Shown here piece after piece: positions 34,358-44,900 of a DNA stretch of 64,000 nt. The stretch's first letter is position 1. Every line of letters begins with the position of its first letter. The translations under genes were made by a program, and so were the position numbers. This stretch comes from Motiliproteus coralliicola (GTDB taxonomy: Bacteria; Pseudomonadota; Gammaproteobacteria; Pseudomonadales; Balneatricaceae): the NCBI RefSeq assembly GCF_003345655.1, contig NZ_QQOH01000002.1:62001-126000 (forward strand), given 5' to 3'. Below the pieces are notes generated by a model, which saw nothing but the letters and a program-made list of their open reading frames with translations, ran no database searches and was not told the origin of the DNA.

Positions 34358-35809
34358 ATGAGTCATTCTCTCTCCCTGTTGCTGATCGATGACAACCTCG
34401 AGCGTTCACGGATGCTCCAGGCGTTGTTGGAATATTCGGATATCGATTGCCGTTCGGTAGATTTTGCCGGCTGGAGTCAACAGCCGGGGGTGTTGGAACC
34501 CGGTATGACGGCGGTGGTGCTAGGAGACTGTCGCCAAGATGTTGCCCTGGAAGCGCTGTTGACCCAAATACAGGGGCGCGACCCCCATGTGCCGGTGCTG
34601 TCGATTGCCGATTGGATCGGCTCCCAGGGCTTGAGTGCGCCGCTGCGGGGTATGCTGGTGGGGCAGATCGATCTGCCGCTTCAGCAGGGCCAGCTGTTGA
34701 CCGCATTGCATCAGGCTCAGTTCTATCGCCAGCAGCGTGAGGCAGCCAATGGCCAGCTGCGGCTGTGGGAGGATCACTCCAAGCTATATAGTCACCTGGT
34801 TGGTGGCTCGCTGCCGATGCGGCGGGTGCGGGCGATGATGGCCCAGGTTGCCGATCGCGATGTTAGCGTGCTGATCACCGGCGAGTCCGGCACCGGTAAA
34901 GAGGTGGTGGCCCGCAATCTTCATAACAGCTCATCTAGGGCTGATGGGCCGTTCGTGCCTGTTAACTGTGGTGCGATTCCGCCGGAGCTACTCGAGAGCG
35001 AGCTGTTTGGCCATGAAAAGGGCGCTTTTACCGGGGCGGTGTCATCCCGCCAGGGGCGTTTCGAGCTGGCCGACGGCGGCACTCTGTTCCTCGATGAGAT
35101 CGGCGATATGCCGCTGCCGATGCAGGTCAAGCTGCTTCGGGTGCTGCAGGAGCGCTGTTTCGAGCGGGTTGGCGGTAACCGTACTATCGAAGTGGATGTA
35201 CGCATCATCGCCGCCACCCATAAAGATCTGGACAGCATGATCACCGATGGCAGCTTCCGCGAAGATCTCTACTACCGCCTTAATGTATTCCCGATCGAGA
35301 TGCCGGCGCTGCGGGAGCGGATGGAAGATCTGCCGGCATTGCTGAACGAGCTGGTCAGCCGTGCCGAGAGCAGCGGACTGGGCAAGGTTCAATTCCACGA
35401 CAGCGCGCTGCTGTCACTGTCACGTCATCAATGGCCGGGCAATGTTCGCGAGCTGGCTAACCTGGTCGAACGGTTATCGATTCTGCATCCCGGGGCGGTG
35501 ATCAGCGTCAATGAATTGCCGCAGAAATTCCGTTATCTGGAAGATGAAGAGCTGCCCGCCCATCTGCAGCAGCCGTTGCATGCACCGCTGATCAACGATG
35601 CCGGTATGATCGAGCTGTCCACCGCCAGCAGTTACCTGCCCCCCGAAGGGCTGGATCTGAAGCAGTACTTGGGTGAGTTGGAGCAGTCACTGATCGAGCA
35701 GGCGTTGACCGAAGCCGACAACGTGGTGGCCCGTGCCGCCGATCTGCTCAGTATCCGCCGCACCACGCTGGTGGAGAAGATGCGTAAGTTCGGCATCGTA
35801 CGCAAATAA
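34358..35809 (+). CDS. fleQ: Flagellar master regulator FleQ (sigma-54 enhancer-binding protein)
   Basis: 483 residues. Residues 1-120 are a divergent receiver-like domain, as in P. aeruginosa FleQ. The AAA+ domain has Walker A GESGTGKE (175-182), GAFTGA (222-227) and Walker [11 protein letters not shown] (241-250). The C-terminus has a Fis-type helix-turn-helix ([23 protein letters not shown], in part). It activates sigma-54 flagellar promoters and in pseudomonads is a cyclic di-GMP receptor. R186-N187 and E331-xxx-R335, counterparts of ligand-binding residues, are kept, but the LFRSL switch motif reads LYSHL. ATG 34358. Confidence 0.93.
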   Translation: MSHSLSLLLIDDNLERSRMLQALLEYSDIDCRSVDFAGWSQQPGVLEPGMTAVVLGDCRQDVALEALLTQIQGRDPHVPVLSIADWIGSQGLSAPLRGMLVGQIDLPLQQGQLLTALHQAQFYRQQREAANGQLRLWEDHSKLYSHLVGGSLPMRRVRAMMAQVADRDVSVLITGESGTGKEVVARNLHNSSSRADGPFVPVNCGAIPPELLESELFGHEKGAFTGAVSSRQGRFELADGGTLFLDEIGDMPLPMQVKLLRVLQERCFERVGGNRTIEVDVRIIAATHKDLDSMITDGSFREDLYYRLNVFPIEMPALRERMEDLPALLNELVSRAESSGLGKVQFHDSALLSLSRHQWPGNVRELANLVERLSILHPGAVISVNELPQKFRYLEDEELPAHLQQPLHAPLINDAGMIELSTASSYLPPEGLDLKQYLGELEQSLIEQALTEADNVVARAADLLSIRRTTLVEKMRKFGIVRK

Positions 35810-35849
35810 TGCGCGTCTCTGATTATTCGGTAGCTTCCGGTAGCCGCCC

Positions 35850-37097
35850 GTGACCGACTCCAAGCCTAGCCTGACCCCTGAACAGCTGCTCAAGCGCGAG
35901 CGCGAGCTGGCCGAGGCCTTTGCCCAGTTCAATGAGCTGTCGGATCAGCTCAATGCCTCCTATGTCGAGCTTGAACAACAGGTCGAGGTACTAAATCAGC
36001 AACTGCAGCAGCAGGCCGAGGAGCGCGAGCAGGAGCTGGCCGAGAAAGAGCGGATCGCGATGCGGCTGGAGAACCTGCTGCAGCTGCTGCCCGGTGGGGT
36101 GATTGTGCTGGATAACCAGGGCCGGGTCAGCGAATGCAATGCCGCCGCCGTCGAACTGCTGGGAGAACCGCTGCTCGGTGAGGTCTGGAGCGAAATTATC
36201 CAGCGTAGTTTTGCTCCCCGGGTTGACGACGGTCATGAGGTGTCGCTCAAGAGCGGCCGCCGGGTCAGTCTGGCGACCCGTTCGCTGGAGGGCGAGCCGG
36301 GGCAGATTATTCTGCTGACCGATCAGACCGAAACCCGCGAGCTGCAGGCGCGGTTGGGTCATTTTCAGCGGCTTTCCTTTATGGGCAAGATGATGGCGTC
36401 GCTGGCGCACCAGATCCGTACGCCGTTGTCGGCGGCGATGCTCTACAGTGCCCACCTGACCAAGCCCGAGCTTCGTGACGAGCAGCGGATCAAGTTTGCC
36501 AATAAGGTTCGGGGTCGGCTCAGCTCACTGGAGCAGCAGGTGCGTGACATGCTGGTGTTCGCCCGGGGCGAAACCAAGCTGACCGACCTGATCAGTACCG
36601 AGCAGCTGTTCAGCGCGATCGAAGATGCGCTGGATGTGCCGCTGACCCATGCTGATGCCGACGCCGACTGTATTAATGAGGCACCGACTCTGCTGCTGCA
36701 GTGTAACCGTGAGGCGTTGGTCGGGGCGTTGATGAATCTGGTCAACAATGCGCTCCAGGCCGGTGCGCGGGAGCTGGTGGTACGCAGCCAGCCGATCGAT
36801 CAGCAGTATCTATGGCTGCAGGTGCAGGACGATGGGCCGGGGATGGATGCCCAGCAGCTGGCCCAGTCGCTGGAGCCGTTCTACAGTACCAAATCCCAGG
36901 GTACCGGCCTTGGGTTGGCGGTCGCCCAGGTGGTGGCCCGAGCCCATCACGGTGATTTTGTGATCGATTCCGTGGCGGGGCAGGGAACGATTGCCGGCTT
37001 TAAACTGCCCTACAAAAATCCGGCCGCGCTGCAGACCAATGCTGCCAACGCGGCGTCAACGCCGAATGTAACCGATCGGGAGTCAAACAATGAGTAA
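35850..37097 (+). CDS. fleS: Sensor histidine kinase FleS
   Basis: 415 residues without membrane segments. A long coiled coil (about 10-75) precedes a PAS domain (76-160), the HisKA helix with phosphoacceptor His187 in SLAHQIRTPLS, and an HATPase domain (NNALQAG, DDGPGM, GTGLGLAV). FleS is the cytosolic kinase that phosphorylates FleR in polar flagellar systems. GTG 35850 lies 40 bp after fleQ and its 3' end overlaps fleR by 8 bp, so all three are likely cotranscribed. Confidence 0.92.
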   Translation: MTDSKPSLTPEQLLKRERELAEAFAQFNELSDQLNASYVELEQQVEVLNQQLQQQAEEREQELAEKERIAMRLENLLQLLPGGVIVLDNQGRVSECNAAAVELLGEPLLGEVWSEIIQRSFAPRVDDGHEVSLKSGRRVSLATRSLEGEPGQIILLTDQTETRELQARLGHFQRLSFMGKMMASLAHQIRTPLSAAMLYSAHLTKPELRDEQRIKFANKVRGRLSSLEQQVRDMLVFARGETKLTDLISTEQLFSAIEDALDVPLTHADADADCINEAPTLLLQCNREALVGALMNLVNNALQAGARELVVRSQPIDQQYLWLQVQDDGPGMDAQQLAQSLEPFYSTKSQGTGLGLAVAQVVARAHHGDFVIDSVAGQGTIAGFKLPYKNPAALQTNAANAASTPNVTDRESNNE

Positions 37098-38472
37098 AGC
37101 CTGTGTGCTGGTGGTTGAGGATGACGCCGAGCTGCGCGAAGCGCTTTGCGACACCCTCGAGCTGGCCGGTTACCGTTACCGCGAAGCCGACTCGGGTGAG
37201 GCGGCCCTGGCGCTGCTGCAGCGCGAGAGCGTCGATATGGTGGTCAGTGACGTCAATATGGGCGGCATGGATGGTCATGATCTGCTGGCCCGCATCAACC
37301 AGATGAAACCGGCGCTACCGGTATTGCTGATCACCGCCTACGGCGCGGTGGATCGGGCGGTGGATGCGATCCGCAACGGCGCGGTGGATTACCTGCTCAA
37401 ACCGTTCGAGCCCGACCAGCTGCTTGATATCGTCGAGCGCCATGCCGGCGCCCGCCTGGGAACCGGTGTTGCCGACGCACCGATCGCCGAATCCGAATCG
37501 GCCAAGCAGCTGTTGCAGCTGGCGCAGCGGGTGGCGGAAACCGATTCGACCGTGCTGATCATGGGCGAGAGCGGTACCGGTAAAGAGGTGCTGGCGCAGT
37601 ACATTCACCGCCATTCGCCCCGAGCGGAACAGCCGTTCGTGGCGATCAACTGTGCCGCGATTCCGGAGAATATGCTGGAGGCGACCCTGTTCGGCCATGA
37701 GAAGGGCGCCTTCACCGGGGCCGTGGCCAGTATGCCGGGCAAGTTCGAGCAGGCCGATGGCGGTACTTTGTTGCTGGACGAGGTCTCGGAGATGGATCTG
37801 GGACTGCAGGCCAAGCTGCTGCGGGTGCTGCAGGAGCAGGAGGTCGAGCGGATCGGCGGTCGCAAGGTGATCAAACTGGATGTGCGGGTGCTGGCCACCA
37901 CCAATCGCGATCTGGGTCAGTACGTGGCCGAAGGCAAATTCCGTGAAGACCTGTATTACCGACTCAATATCTTCCCGCTGCGCTGGGCCTCGCTGCGCGA
38001 ACGGCCCGAAGACCTGGTGCCGTTGGCCGAGCGCCTGCTGGCCAAGCACGCCGCCAAGATGAACCGGGTCGGGGTCAAACTGGATCCGAGCGCCCATCCG
38101 GTGCTGCTGGGCCATGACTGGCCGGGCAATGTGCGTGAGCTGGAAAATGTAATGCAGCGGGCGCTGATCTTGCAGACCGGGACGACCATTCTGGCGCCCG
38201 ATCTGTGCCTGAACCCAACTTCGATGCAGGCCGGTGCTTCATTGCCCCCGGCGGCGCCTGCAGTGCCGACAGCGACGGAGACTTCATCACCGCAGCTGGG
38301 TGACGATCTGCGTCAGCACGAATACCAACTGATCATCGATGCGCTACGGGCCCATCGAGGTAGTCGTAAGGACGCCTCGGCCCAGCTGGGCATCAGCCCG
38401 CGAACGCTGCGTTATAAGTTGGCGCAGATGCGTGATAGCGGTATCGATGTGGATACGTTGCTGAAAAGCTAA
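37090..38472 (+). CDS. fleR: Sigma-54-dependent response regulator FleR
   Basis: 460 residues. The receiver has Asp54 (VVSDVNMGGMDG) and Lys in LLKPFEPD. The AAA+ domain has [14 protein letters not shown] and DEVSEMD. A Pro/Ala linker leads to a Fis-type HTH (GSRKDASAQLGISPRTLRYKL, in part). It activates the middle flagellar genes for rod and hook with sigma-54. ATG 37090 overlaps the end of fleS, indicating translational coupling. Unlike in Pseudomonas, fliE does not follow directly: a 12.5-kb acetate block intervenes. Confidence 0.94.
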   Translation: MSKACVLVVEDDAELREALCDTLELAGYRYREADSGEAALALLQRESVDMVVSDVNMGGMDGHDLLARINQMKPALPVLLITAYGAVDRAVDAIRNGAVDYLLKPFEPDQLLDIVERHAGARLGTGVADAPIAESESAKQLLQLAQRVAETDSTVLIMGESGTGKEVLAQYIHRHSPRAEQPFVAINCAAIPENMLEATLFGHEKGAFTGAVASMPGKFEQADGGTLLLDEVSEMDLGLQAKLLRVLQEQEVERIGGRKVIKLDVRVLATTNRDLGQYVAEGKFREDLYYRLNIFPLRWASLRERPEDLVPLAERLLAKHAAKMNRVGVKLDPSAHPVLLGHDWPGNVRELENVMQRALILQTGTTILAPDLCLNPTSMQAGASLPPAAPAVPTATETSSPQLGDDLRQHEYQLIIDALRAHRGSRKDASAQLGISPRTLRYKLAQMRDSGIDVDTLLKS

Positions 38473-38476
38473 CCGG

Positions 38477-38947
38477 TCAGTTTTGCATCAGCCGGACGTA
38501 GACCTCCAGCCAGAGTCGGACCTGTTCGTCGGCTCGGCTGGGGTCCAGCTGCAGCAGGCTCTGACACTCCTCCCGACAGGGCTCTATCTCATCCTCGACA
38601 TCTTCCAGCAGTTGCCGCAGAGGCAGTAGCGGCAGGTCGTTGTGGCCTTCAAGACTCTGATAGAGTTGATCCAGTGCCTGGCCGACCTGGTCGATATCGG
38701 CGCTGTAGAGCGGTTCGCTCTCAAGGTCCTGGACCAGTTCGTGCAGCACAGACTTGGCGCTGTGGCCTTCCATGAATAGCTGATCCGGATCGAGGCTCAG
38801 CAGCTGCTCCTGTTCGAGCCACTCCTGCTCGGGCTGAATCAGGGTCGATTTGATCCGCCCGTCGGTCAGACTCCAGGCGATGGCGACCGGAAATGCGTTC
38901 CAGTCAGAACTGCTCATTTCGCAAGCTATGATGATAGGTAGGTTCAT
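38477..38947 (-). CDS. Conserved hypothetical protein, DEDD-exonuclease-like fold without full active site (putative)
   Basis: 156 residues from ATG 38945-38947. A longer frame reaches 39022, but its extra N-terminal part has no conserved look. The sequence resembles small 3'-5' exonuclease-like proteins in which an IDFEASS strand is followed by a P-x-x-IAW strand and an LI-P-x-x-W segment. Here the first reads IIIACEMSSSDWNAFPVAIAWSL (in part), so the leading catalytic Asp seems replaced while Glu is kept. The C-terminal third is acidic and helical. It is convergent with fleR. Function unknown; fold call is tentative. Confidence 0.5.
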   Translation of the reverse strand: MNLPIIIACEMSSSDWNAFPVAIAWSLTDGRIKSTLIQPEQEWLEQEQLLSLDPDQLFMEGHSAKSVLHELVQDLESEPLYSADIDQVGQALDQLYQSLEGHNDLPLLPLRQLLEDVEDEIEPCREECQSLLQLDPSRADEQVRLWLEVYVRLMQN

Positions 38948-39190
38948 GGGTGGTCCAAAAGTGTCGGTATCTCTTTGCCAATTGGTCGTAGAAATGGCCA
39001 ATAAAGGGGTCGCGTAGACCAATGTCTAATTAGAGGGCAAAGGGTGGTTGGGTATAAAAGTTTGATACAGAAATCGAGCGATAGGGCTCGGTTGCGTACC
39101 GGCGGCCAAAGCACTACCTCCTGGCTGCCAATAATAAGCAAAGTTGCCGTATTCCGATAACAGATTCCTAAAAATAGTAGAGGCATCAGC

Positions 39191-41143
39191 ATGAGTGAAA
39201 CTAAGGTCTATCCGGTCGACACCGAATTCGCCAGCCAGTCGTGGGTCGATAATGACACCTACCTGTCCATGTACGAGAAGTCGATTACGGATCCGGAAGG
39301 GTTCTGGGGCGAGCATGGTCGTCGTATTGAGTGGATGAAGCCTTACACCCGGGTTAAGAACACTTCTTTCGATCCGCACAACGTGGATATCCGCTGGTAC
39401 GAAGACGGCACGCTGAATGCCTCTGTCAGCTGTCTCGATCGTCACCTGGAGAGCCGCGGTGACCAGGTCGCCATCATCTGGGAAGGCGACGACCCCAGCG
39501 AAGACGAGAATATCACCTACCGCGATCTGTACGAGCGCGTGTGTAAGTTTGCCAACGCACTGAAAGCCCAGGGCGCCAAGAAGGGCGATGTTATCACCCT
39601 GTATATGCCGATGATTCCGGAAGCGGCCGTTGCGATGCTGGCCTGTGCCCGTATCGGTGCGGTTCACTCGATCGTATTCGGCGGTTTCTCCCCGGACGCG
39701 CTGGCGGCCCGTGTTGAAGGCGGTCAGTCCAACATCGTCATCACCGCCGACCAGAGTCTGCGTGGCGGTAAAGCGGTTCCGCTGAAAGACAATGTCGACC
39801 TGGCGCTGAAGAATGCTGGCACCGAGTGCTGCAAGAAGGTGGTCGTGGTCAAGCGCACCGGCGGTGATATCGCTTGGGACGACAGCCGTGACGTTTGGTA
39901 CGAAGAGATCGTTGCTGATGCCAGCACCGAGTGTGCCCCGGAAGAGATGGGTGCCGAAGATCCGTTGTTCATCCTCTACACCTCCGGTTCTACCGGTCAG
40001 CCGAAAGGTCTGAAGCACACCACCGGCGGTTACATGGTCTACGCCTCCATGACCCACCAGTATGCCTTCGACTACAAGGACGGTGACATCTACTGGTGTA
40101 CAGCGGACGTGGGTTGGGTAACCGGTCACAGCTACATCGTTTATGGTCCGCTGGCCAACGGTGCCACCAGCCTGATGTTTGAAGGTGTACCGAGCTATCC
40201 GGACAACTCCCGCTTCGGTCGTGTGATCGAGAAGCATAAGGTTAACCAGTTCTACACCGCACCGACCGCAATTCGTGCACTGATGCAGCAGGGCGAGGAC
40301 GTGCTGGGTGATTCCGATCTGTCGACCCTGAAGGTGCTGGGCTCCGTGGGTGAGCCGATCAACCCGGAGGCCTGGGAGTGGTACCACCGTATCATTGGTC
40401 AGGGCCGTTGCCCGATCGTTGACACCTGGTGGCAGACTGAAACCGGCGGCATGATGATTATGCCGCTGCCGGGTGCGACCGCTGCCAAGCCGGGTTCTGC
40501 GACCCGTCCGTTCTTCGGTGTACAGCCGGCGCTGGTCGATAACGAAGGCAACATTCTCGAGGGTGCCACCGATGGTAACCTGGTTATCACCGATAGCTGG
40601 CCGGGCCAGGGTCGCTCTATCTGGGGTGATCACGATCGCTTCGTTCAGACCTACTTCTCCACCTTCAAGGGCTACTACACCACCGGTGACGGTGCCCGTC
40701 GTGACGAAGACGGTTACTACTGGATCACCGGTCGTGTCGATGACGTCATCAACGTCTCCGGCCACCGTATGGGTACCGCCGAAGTTGAATCGGCGCTGGT
40801 TGCGCACCCGAAAGTGGCCGAGGCCGCCGTGGTGGGTTACCCGCACGACATCAAGGGTCAGGGTATCTACGTCTACGTGACTCTGCAGGCTGGTATCGAA
40901 GAGTCCGACGAGCTGCTCAAAGAGCTGCGCACCTGGGTTCGTTCCGAGATCGGCCCGATCGCGACGCCGGACCTGGTTCAGTTTGCTCCGGGTCTGCCGA
41001 AGACGCGTTCCGGTAAGATCATGCGTCGAATTCTGCGTAAGGTGGCCGAGGACGATTTCGGTAGCCTGGGCGATACTTCGACCCTGGCCGATCCGACCGT
41101 TGTTGATGATCTGATCAACAACCGTCAGAACCGGAAAGACTAA
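39191..41143 (+). CDS. acs: Acetyl-CoA synthetase
   Basis: 650 residues. It converts acetate, ATP and CoA to acetyl-CoA. The adenylate-forming motifs are present: [11 protein letters not shown] (about 260-270), [29 protein letters not shown] (in part) and the C-terminal [13 protein letters not shown], whose lysine is the acetylation-controlled catalytic residue in the family. GAGG lies about ten bases before ATG 39191. Codon use is strongly biased. The neighbours CrbR and CrbS are known regulators of acs in Vibrio and Pseudomonas. A terminator follows. Confidence 0.97.
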   Translation: MSETKVYPVDTEFASQSWVDNDTYLSMYEKSITDPEGFWGEHGRRIEWMKPYTRVKNTSFDPHNVDIRWYEDGTLNASVSCLDRHLESRGDQVAIIWEGDDPSEDENITYRDLYERVCKFANALKAQGAKKGDVITLYMPMIPEAAVAMLACARIGAVHSIVFGGFSPDALAARVEGGQSNIVITADQSLRGGKAVPLKDNVDLALKNAGTECCKKVVVVKRTGGDIAWDDSRDVWYEEIVADASTECAPEEMGAEDPLFILYTSGSTGQPKGLKHTTGGYMVYASMTHQYAFDYKDGDIYWCTADVGWVTGHSYIVYGPLANGATSLMFEGVPSYPDNSRFGRVIEKHKVNQFYTAPTAIRALMQQGEDVLGDSDLSTLKVLGSVGEPINPEAWEWYHRIIGQGRCPIVDTWWQTETGGMMIMPLPGATAAKPGSATRPFFGVQPALVDNEGNILEGATDGNLVITDSWPGQGRSIWGDHDRFVQTYFSTFKGYYTTGDGARRDEDGYYWITGRVDDVINVSGHRMGTAEVESALVAHPKVAEAAVVGYPHDIKGQGIYVYVTLQAGIEESDELLKELRTWVRSEIGPIATPDLVQFAPGLPKTRSGKIMRRILRKVAEDDFGSLGDTSTLADPTVVDDLINNRQNRKD

Positions 41144-41186
41144 GCGGGGTATGCGGCTTTAGCCGGCCGCATATTAGCAGTAGTTG

Positions 41187-41225
41187 AAAACTCCCCTAGG
41201 TGTTTTACACTAGGGGAGTTTTTTT
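41187..41225 (+). terminator. Rho-independent terminator after acs
   Basis: AAAACTCCCCTA (41187-41198) pairs with TAGGGGAGTTTT, with an inner GTGT/ACAC extension and a run of seven T to 41225. Confidence 0.93.
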
Positions 41226-41270
41226 GTGTCTAGAGCCTTCTGAAGTAAGGCCTATGGAGGACGAGATAGG

Positions 41271-41936
41271 ATGCAGCTAGCCCAGAAAATTATCATCGCG
41301 GATGACCATCCTTTGTTTCGTGCGGCGTTGAAACAAGCCGTCAGTCAGGCGGTATCCGGGGTCGAGATGATCGAAACCGATTCCCTGGCTTCACTGCAGG
41401 AAACTGTTGAAGCTCACGATGATGCTGATCTGGTCTTGCTCGATCTGCACATGCCCGGCACCAGCGGCTTTACTGGCTTGGCCTACCTGCGTGGTCAAAA
41501 CCCCAGTATGCCGGTGGTGGTGGTGTCCGGTAGCGAAGAGCCGCAGGTGATGCTGCGGGCGATCGAATACGGCGCATCCGGTTTCATCCCTAAGTCGGCA
41601 CCGCTGGAAACGATCTCGGAAGCGATTCAGGCCGTGCTGGAAGGTGAAGTCTGGCTGCCGCAGGAAGTCGCCGACGGTGATGCCAGTGTTACCTCGGAAG
41701 ATGCCGAGTTTGCCGAGAAGCTGGGTTCGCTGACACCGCAGCAGTTCCGCGTACTGATGATGCTGACCGAAGGGCTGCTGAACAAGCAGATCGCCTACGA
41801 GCTGAACGTTTCTGAGGCGACCATCAAGGCTCACGTTACCGCGATCCTTCGTAAGCTGGGCGTCCATAGCCGAACCCAGGCGGTAATCGAAGCCAGTCGG
41901 ATGGGGGTTGAGCCACCCAAGACCGAAATGAGCTGA
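41271..41936 (+). CDS. crbR: LuxR-family response regulator CrbR (acetate switch)
   Basis: 221 residues. The receiver has acidic pair DD11-12, phosphoacceptor Asp58 (VLLDLHMPG) and Lys in GFIPKSAP. The C-terminal LuxR/NarL helix-turn-helix reads LTPQQFRVLMMLTEGLLNKQ and SEATIKAHVTAILRKLGV. It lies between acs and the convergent crbS, the partner set described as CrbS/CrbR (also MxtR/ErdR), which turns on acs and symporter genes. ATG 41271 has GGAGG about nine bases upstream. Confidence 0.9.
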   Translation: MQLAQKIIIADDHPLFRAALKQAVSQAVSGVEMIETDSLASLQETVEAHDDADLVLLDLHMPGTSGFTGLAYLRGQNPSMPVVVVSGSEEPQVMLRAIEYGASGFIPKSAPLETISEAIQAVLEGEVWLPQEVADGDASVTSEDAEFAEKLGSLTPQQFRVLMMLTEGLLNKQIAYELNVSEATIKAHVTAILRKLGVHSRTQAVIEASRMGVEPPKTEMS

Positions 41937-41951
41937 TAAGCGCTAGATAAT

Positions 41952-41979
41952 AAAAAACCGGGCAACGCCCGGTTTTTTT
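41952..41979. terminator. Bidirectional terminator between crbR and crbS
   Basis: AAAAAACCGGGC (41952-41963) pairs with GCCCGGTTTTTT over a 3-nt loop. A-run and T-run flank the GC stem, so it can stop both convergent genes. Confidence 0.93.
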
Positions 41980-41999
41980 GTGCCCGTGAAAAGTGCCGG

Positions 42000-44900
42000 C
42001 TATCGATGGGCCAGCACCGTGTTCATCATCGCCCGTAGCTGAGCGGGTTTCATCGGCTTGTGCAGCACCTGGGCGCCGTAGTCGGCGATATCCTGCTTCA
42101 CCTCATCGGTGCGGTCGGCCGTAATCACGATCGCAGGTACGTTGTGCTCCCAGTGCGAGTGCAGGTTCTTCAGCGCCAATACCCCGGTATGGGTTTCGCT
42201 CAGGTGGTAGTCGGCCAGGATGATATCGGGCTCGAACGGACTCTCGGTGAGGCTGTCGATAAAGCTCTGTTCGTGGGTGGCGGTTCGCACGTCGCAGGAC
42301 CAGCCGTTCAACAGTGCTTCCATGCCGTTGAGGATGTTGGGTTCGTTGTCGATACAGAGCACCCGGATGCCGGCCAGGTTGCTGGCGCGTTTGCCGGCAC
42401 TGGTGCCGCTGCGGGCCTGGCGCACCTGGTTGGGGTCACCCAGCGGGACGTCGACGCTGAACACGGTGCCCTTGCTGGGCCAGGAGCGGACCTTAAGCGG
42501 GTGGTTCATCATCCGAGCGATCCGTTCGGTAATCGCCAGCCCCAGTCCCAGACCTTTGACTTGGGAGTGTTTGGGGTTGTCGATGCGACGGAACTCTTCG
42601 AATACTTCGCCGATCTTGCTTTCCGGGATGCCGACCCCGGTATCCCAGACTTCGATCCGGAGGTGGCCACGAATCCGGCGACAGCCGAGCAGTATCCGTC
42701 CTTCTTGGGTGTAGCGGATCGCATTGGAGAGGAAGTTCTGCAGCACCCGTCGCAGCAGTTGCTGATCGCTGTGGATCACTTGGCGGGTGTGGACGCAGCG
42801 GAATCCAAGATTTTTCTCATTGGCCAGTACGGTGAATTCGGCCTGCAGGGTGTTGAACAGCTTGTCGAGGCAGAAGTGGCTCGGTTTCGGCTCCAGCGCC
42901 CCGGCGTCGATCTTGGAGATATCCAGCAGGGTCACCAGCAGCTCTTCGGCCGCTTTCAGCGAGCCGTCCAGATTCTGAACCAGGGCGTTGGTGCTGTCGT
43001 CATGGGATTGTTGGGCCAGGGCCGAGGCGAACAGACGGGCGGCATTCAGCGGCTGCAGTAGGTCGTGGCTGGCAGCCGCCAGGAAGCGGGTCTTGCCGAT
43101 GTTGGCCGCTTCGGCATCGGACTTGGCCTGGCGTAGCTCATCCTCGATCAGGGCGCGAATGGTGTTCTCTTTGCGCAGCTCTCGGTTGATAGCGGTGATC
43201 GCCTGGGTGCGCTCGTGAACCCGGTGCTCCAGGTTTTCGTTGGTTTCCTGCAGCGCTTGTTCGGCCATCCGGCGTTCGGTGATGTCCTGGTACAGGGTGA
43301 AGTAGCCCAGTACGTCGCCGTAATCACCAATATGGGGAATGTAGGTCACGTCGGCATAGCGCACCTGGCCGTCCTGACGCGGCGGCAGCTTGATCTCGAA
43401 GTCCTGCCGCTCACCCTGCAGGGCTTTGTTGATGAAGGGGGTGCGGCTGTCGTACTGCATCCGCTCCAGAATCTTGTAGCAGGGGGTGCCGGTAATGGCG
43501 TGACGGTCGGCGATGTCGAAGGTCTTGGCGTAGGCCTTGTTGACGAACAGGTAGCGCTGTTCGTTATCGAGATAGGCGATCAGCACCGGGACGTTGTCGG
43601 TGTACAGTCGAATGCTCTGTTCGCTCTCGCGCAGCGCCTCTTCGGTGCGTTTGTGATCGGTGATGTCCAGGTAGGTATTGACGTAACCGCCGCCGGGCAT
43701 CGGGTTGCCCTGGATCTCCAACACGGTACCGTCCTGGCGGTAGCGAATATAGGAGTGTGGTTCGCCCGAGGCGAGGGTTTCCATCCGCAGGCTGACATGA
43801 TTGCTGGGATCGCCGGGGCCGTATTCGCCCATCTTGGCGTTGTAGTGGAAGATCTCGGCGATCGGGCGGCCGATGCAGATCAGGCCGTCGGGGTAGTGGA
43901 ACATCTCCAGGTAGCGACGGTTCCAGGCCACCAGGCGCATCTGGGCGTCGACCACGCTGATGCCCTGGTTGATATTTTCAATCGTCGACTGCAGCAGTGA
44001 ACGGTTGAATTTCAGCACTTTGCTGGCTTCGTCGACGATGGTGACCACGTCGCCCAGCTGCATATCGCGGCCGCGGAGGGTCGAGGCCATCAGGATCCGG
44101 GCCGAGGAAGCGCCGATGACGCCGGCCAGCAGTCGCTCAATATAATCGATCAGTTCCGGGGTGGCGTCGTCGCCGCTGATGGGCGGGTCTTCACCGCGTT
44201 GGGCGGCGAAGGCATTAAAGGCGCTACGGGCGCGTTCAATGCCGAGGAAGCGTTCGGTCAGTAGTTGCAGGTCGCCGACGCTGCTGGAGCCACTCTGGGC
44301 ATGCAGCGGGTCGCCGCCGACGCTGCTGCGGGTGTCCACGTAAGTGCTGGCCTGGATGCGATCGATCAGGCGTTGTCCGGTCAGCTTTGAGACACCCACA
44401 AACAGCAGGCAGTTAACCGACAGGCTCCAGAACGTACCGTGGGTCAGGCTGTTGCCGAATTCGATGCCGAACAGGGCGTGGGGATCGAGCCAGTGGAACT
44501 GCCAGATCAGGGCTTCGATTTCGGTCGGCAGCAGGCCCGCCTTGGACATGATCGGCAGCACCAGGGTGTAGAGCCAGAGCGCGAATCCGGCACCGATACC
44601 GGCCAGAGCGCCTTGGCGATTGCCCTGTTTCCAGAGCACGGCACCGAACATCGCCGGGGCAAACTGGGCTACGGCGACAAAGGCCAGTAGGCCGAAGGAA
44701 GCCAGGCTGCCGGAATCGCCGTAGATGCGGTAGTAGAAGTAGGCCAGCAGCATCAGCACGAAGATCGTCAGTCGCCGTACCCGCAGCAGTAGCGCCCCCA
44801 GGTCTTTGTTCTGGGACAGCTTCAGCCAGGGCATCCGCAGCAGGGTCGGCATGATGATGTCGTTACAGACCATGGTGCTAAGGGCGATGGTGGCGACGAT

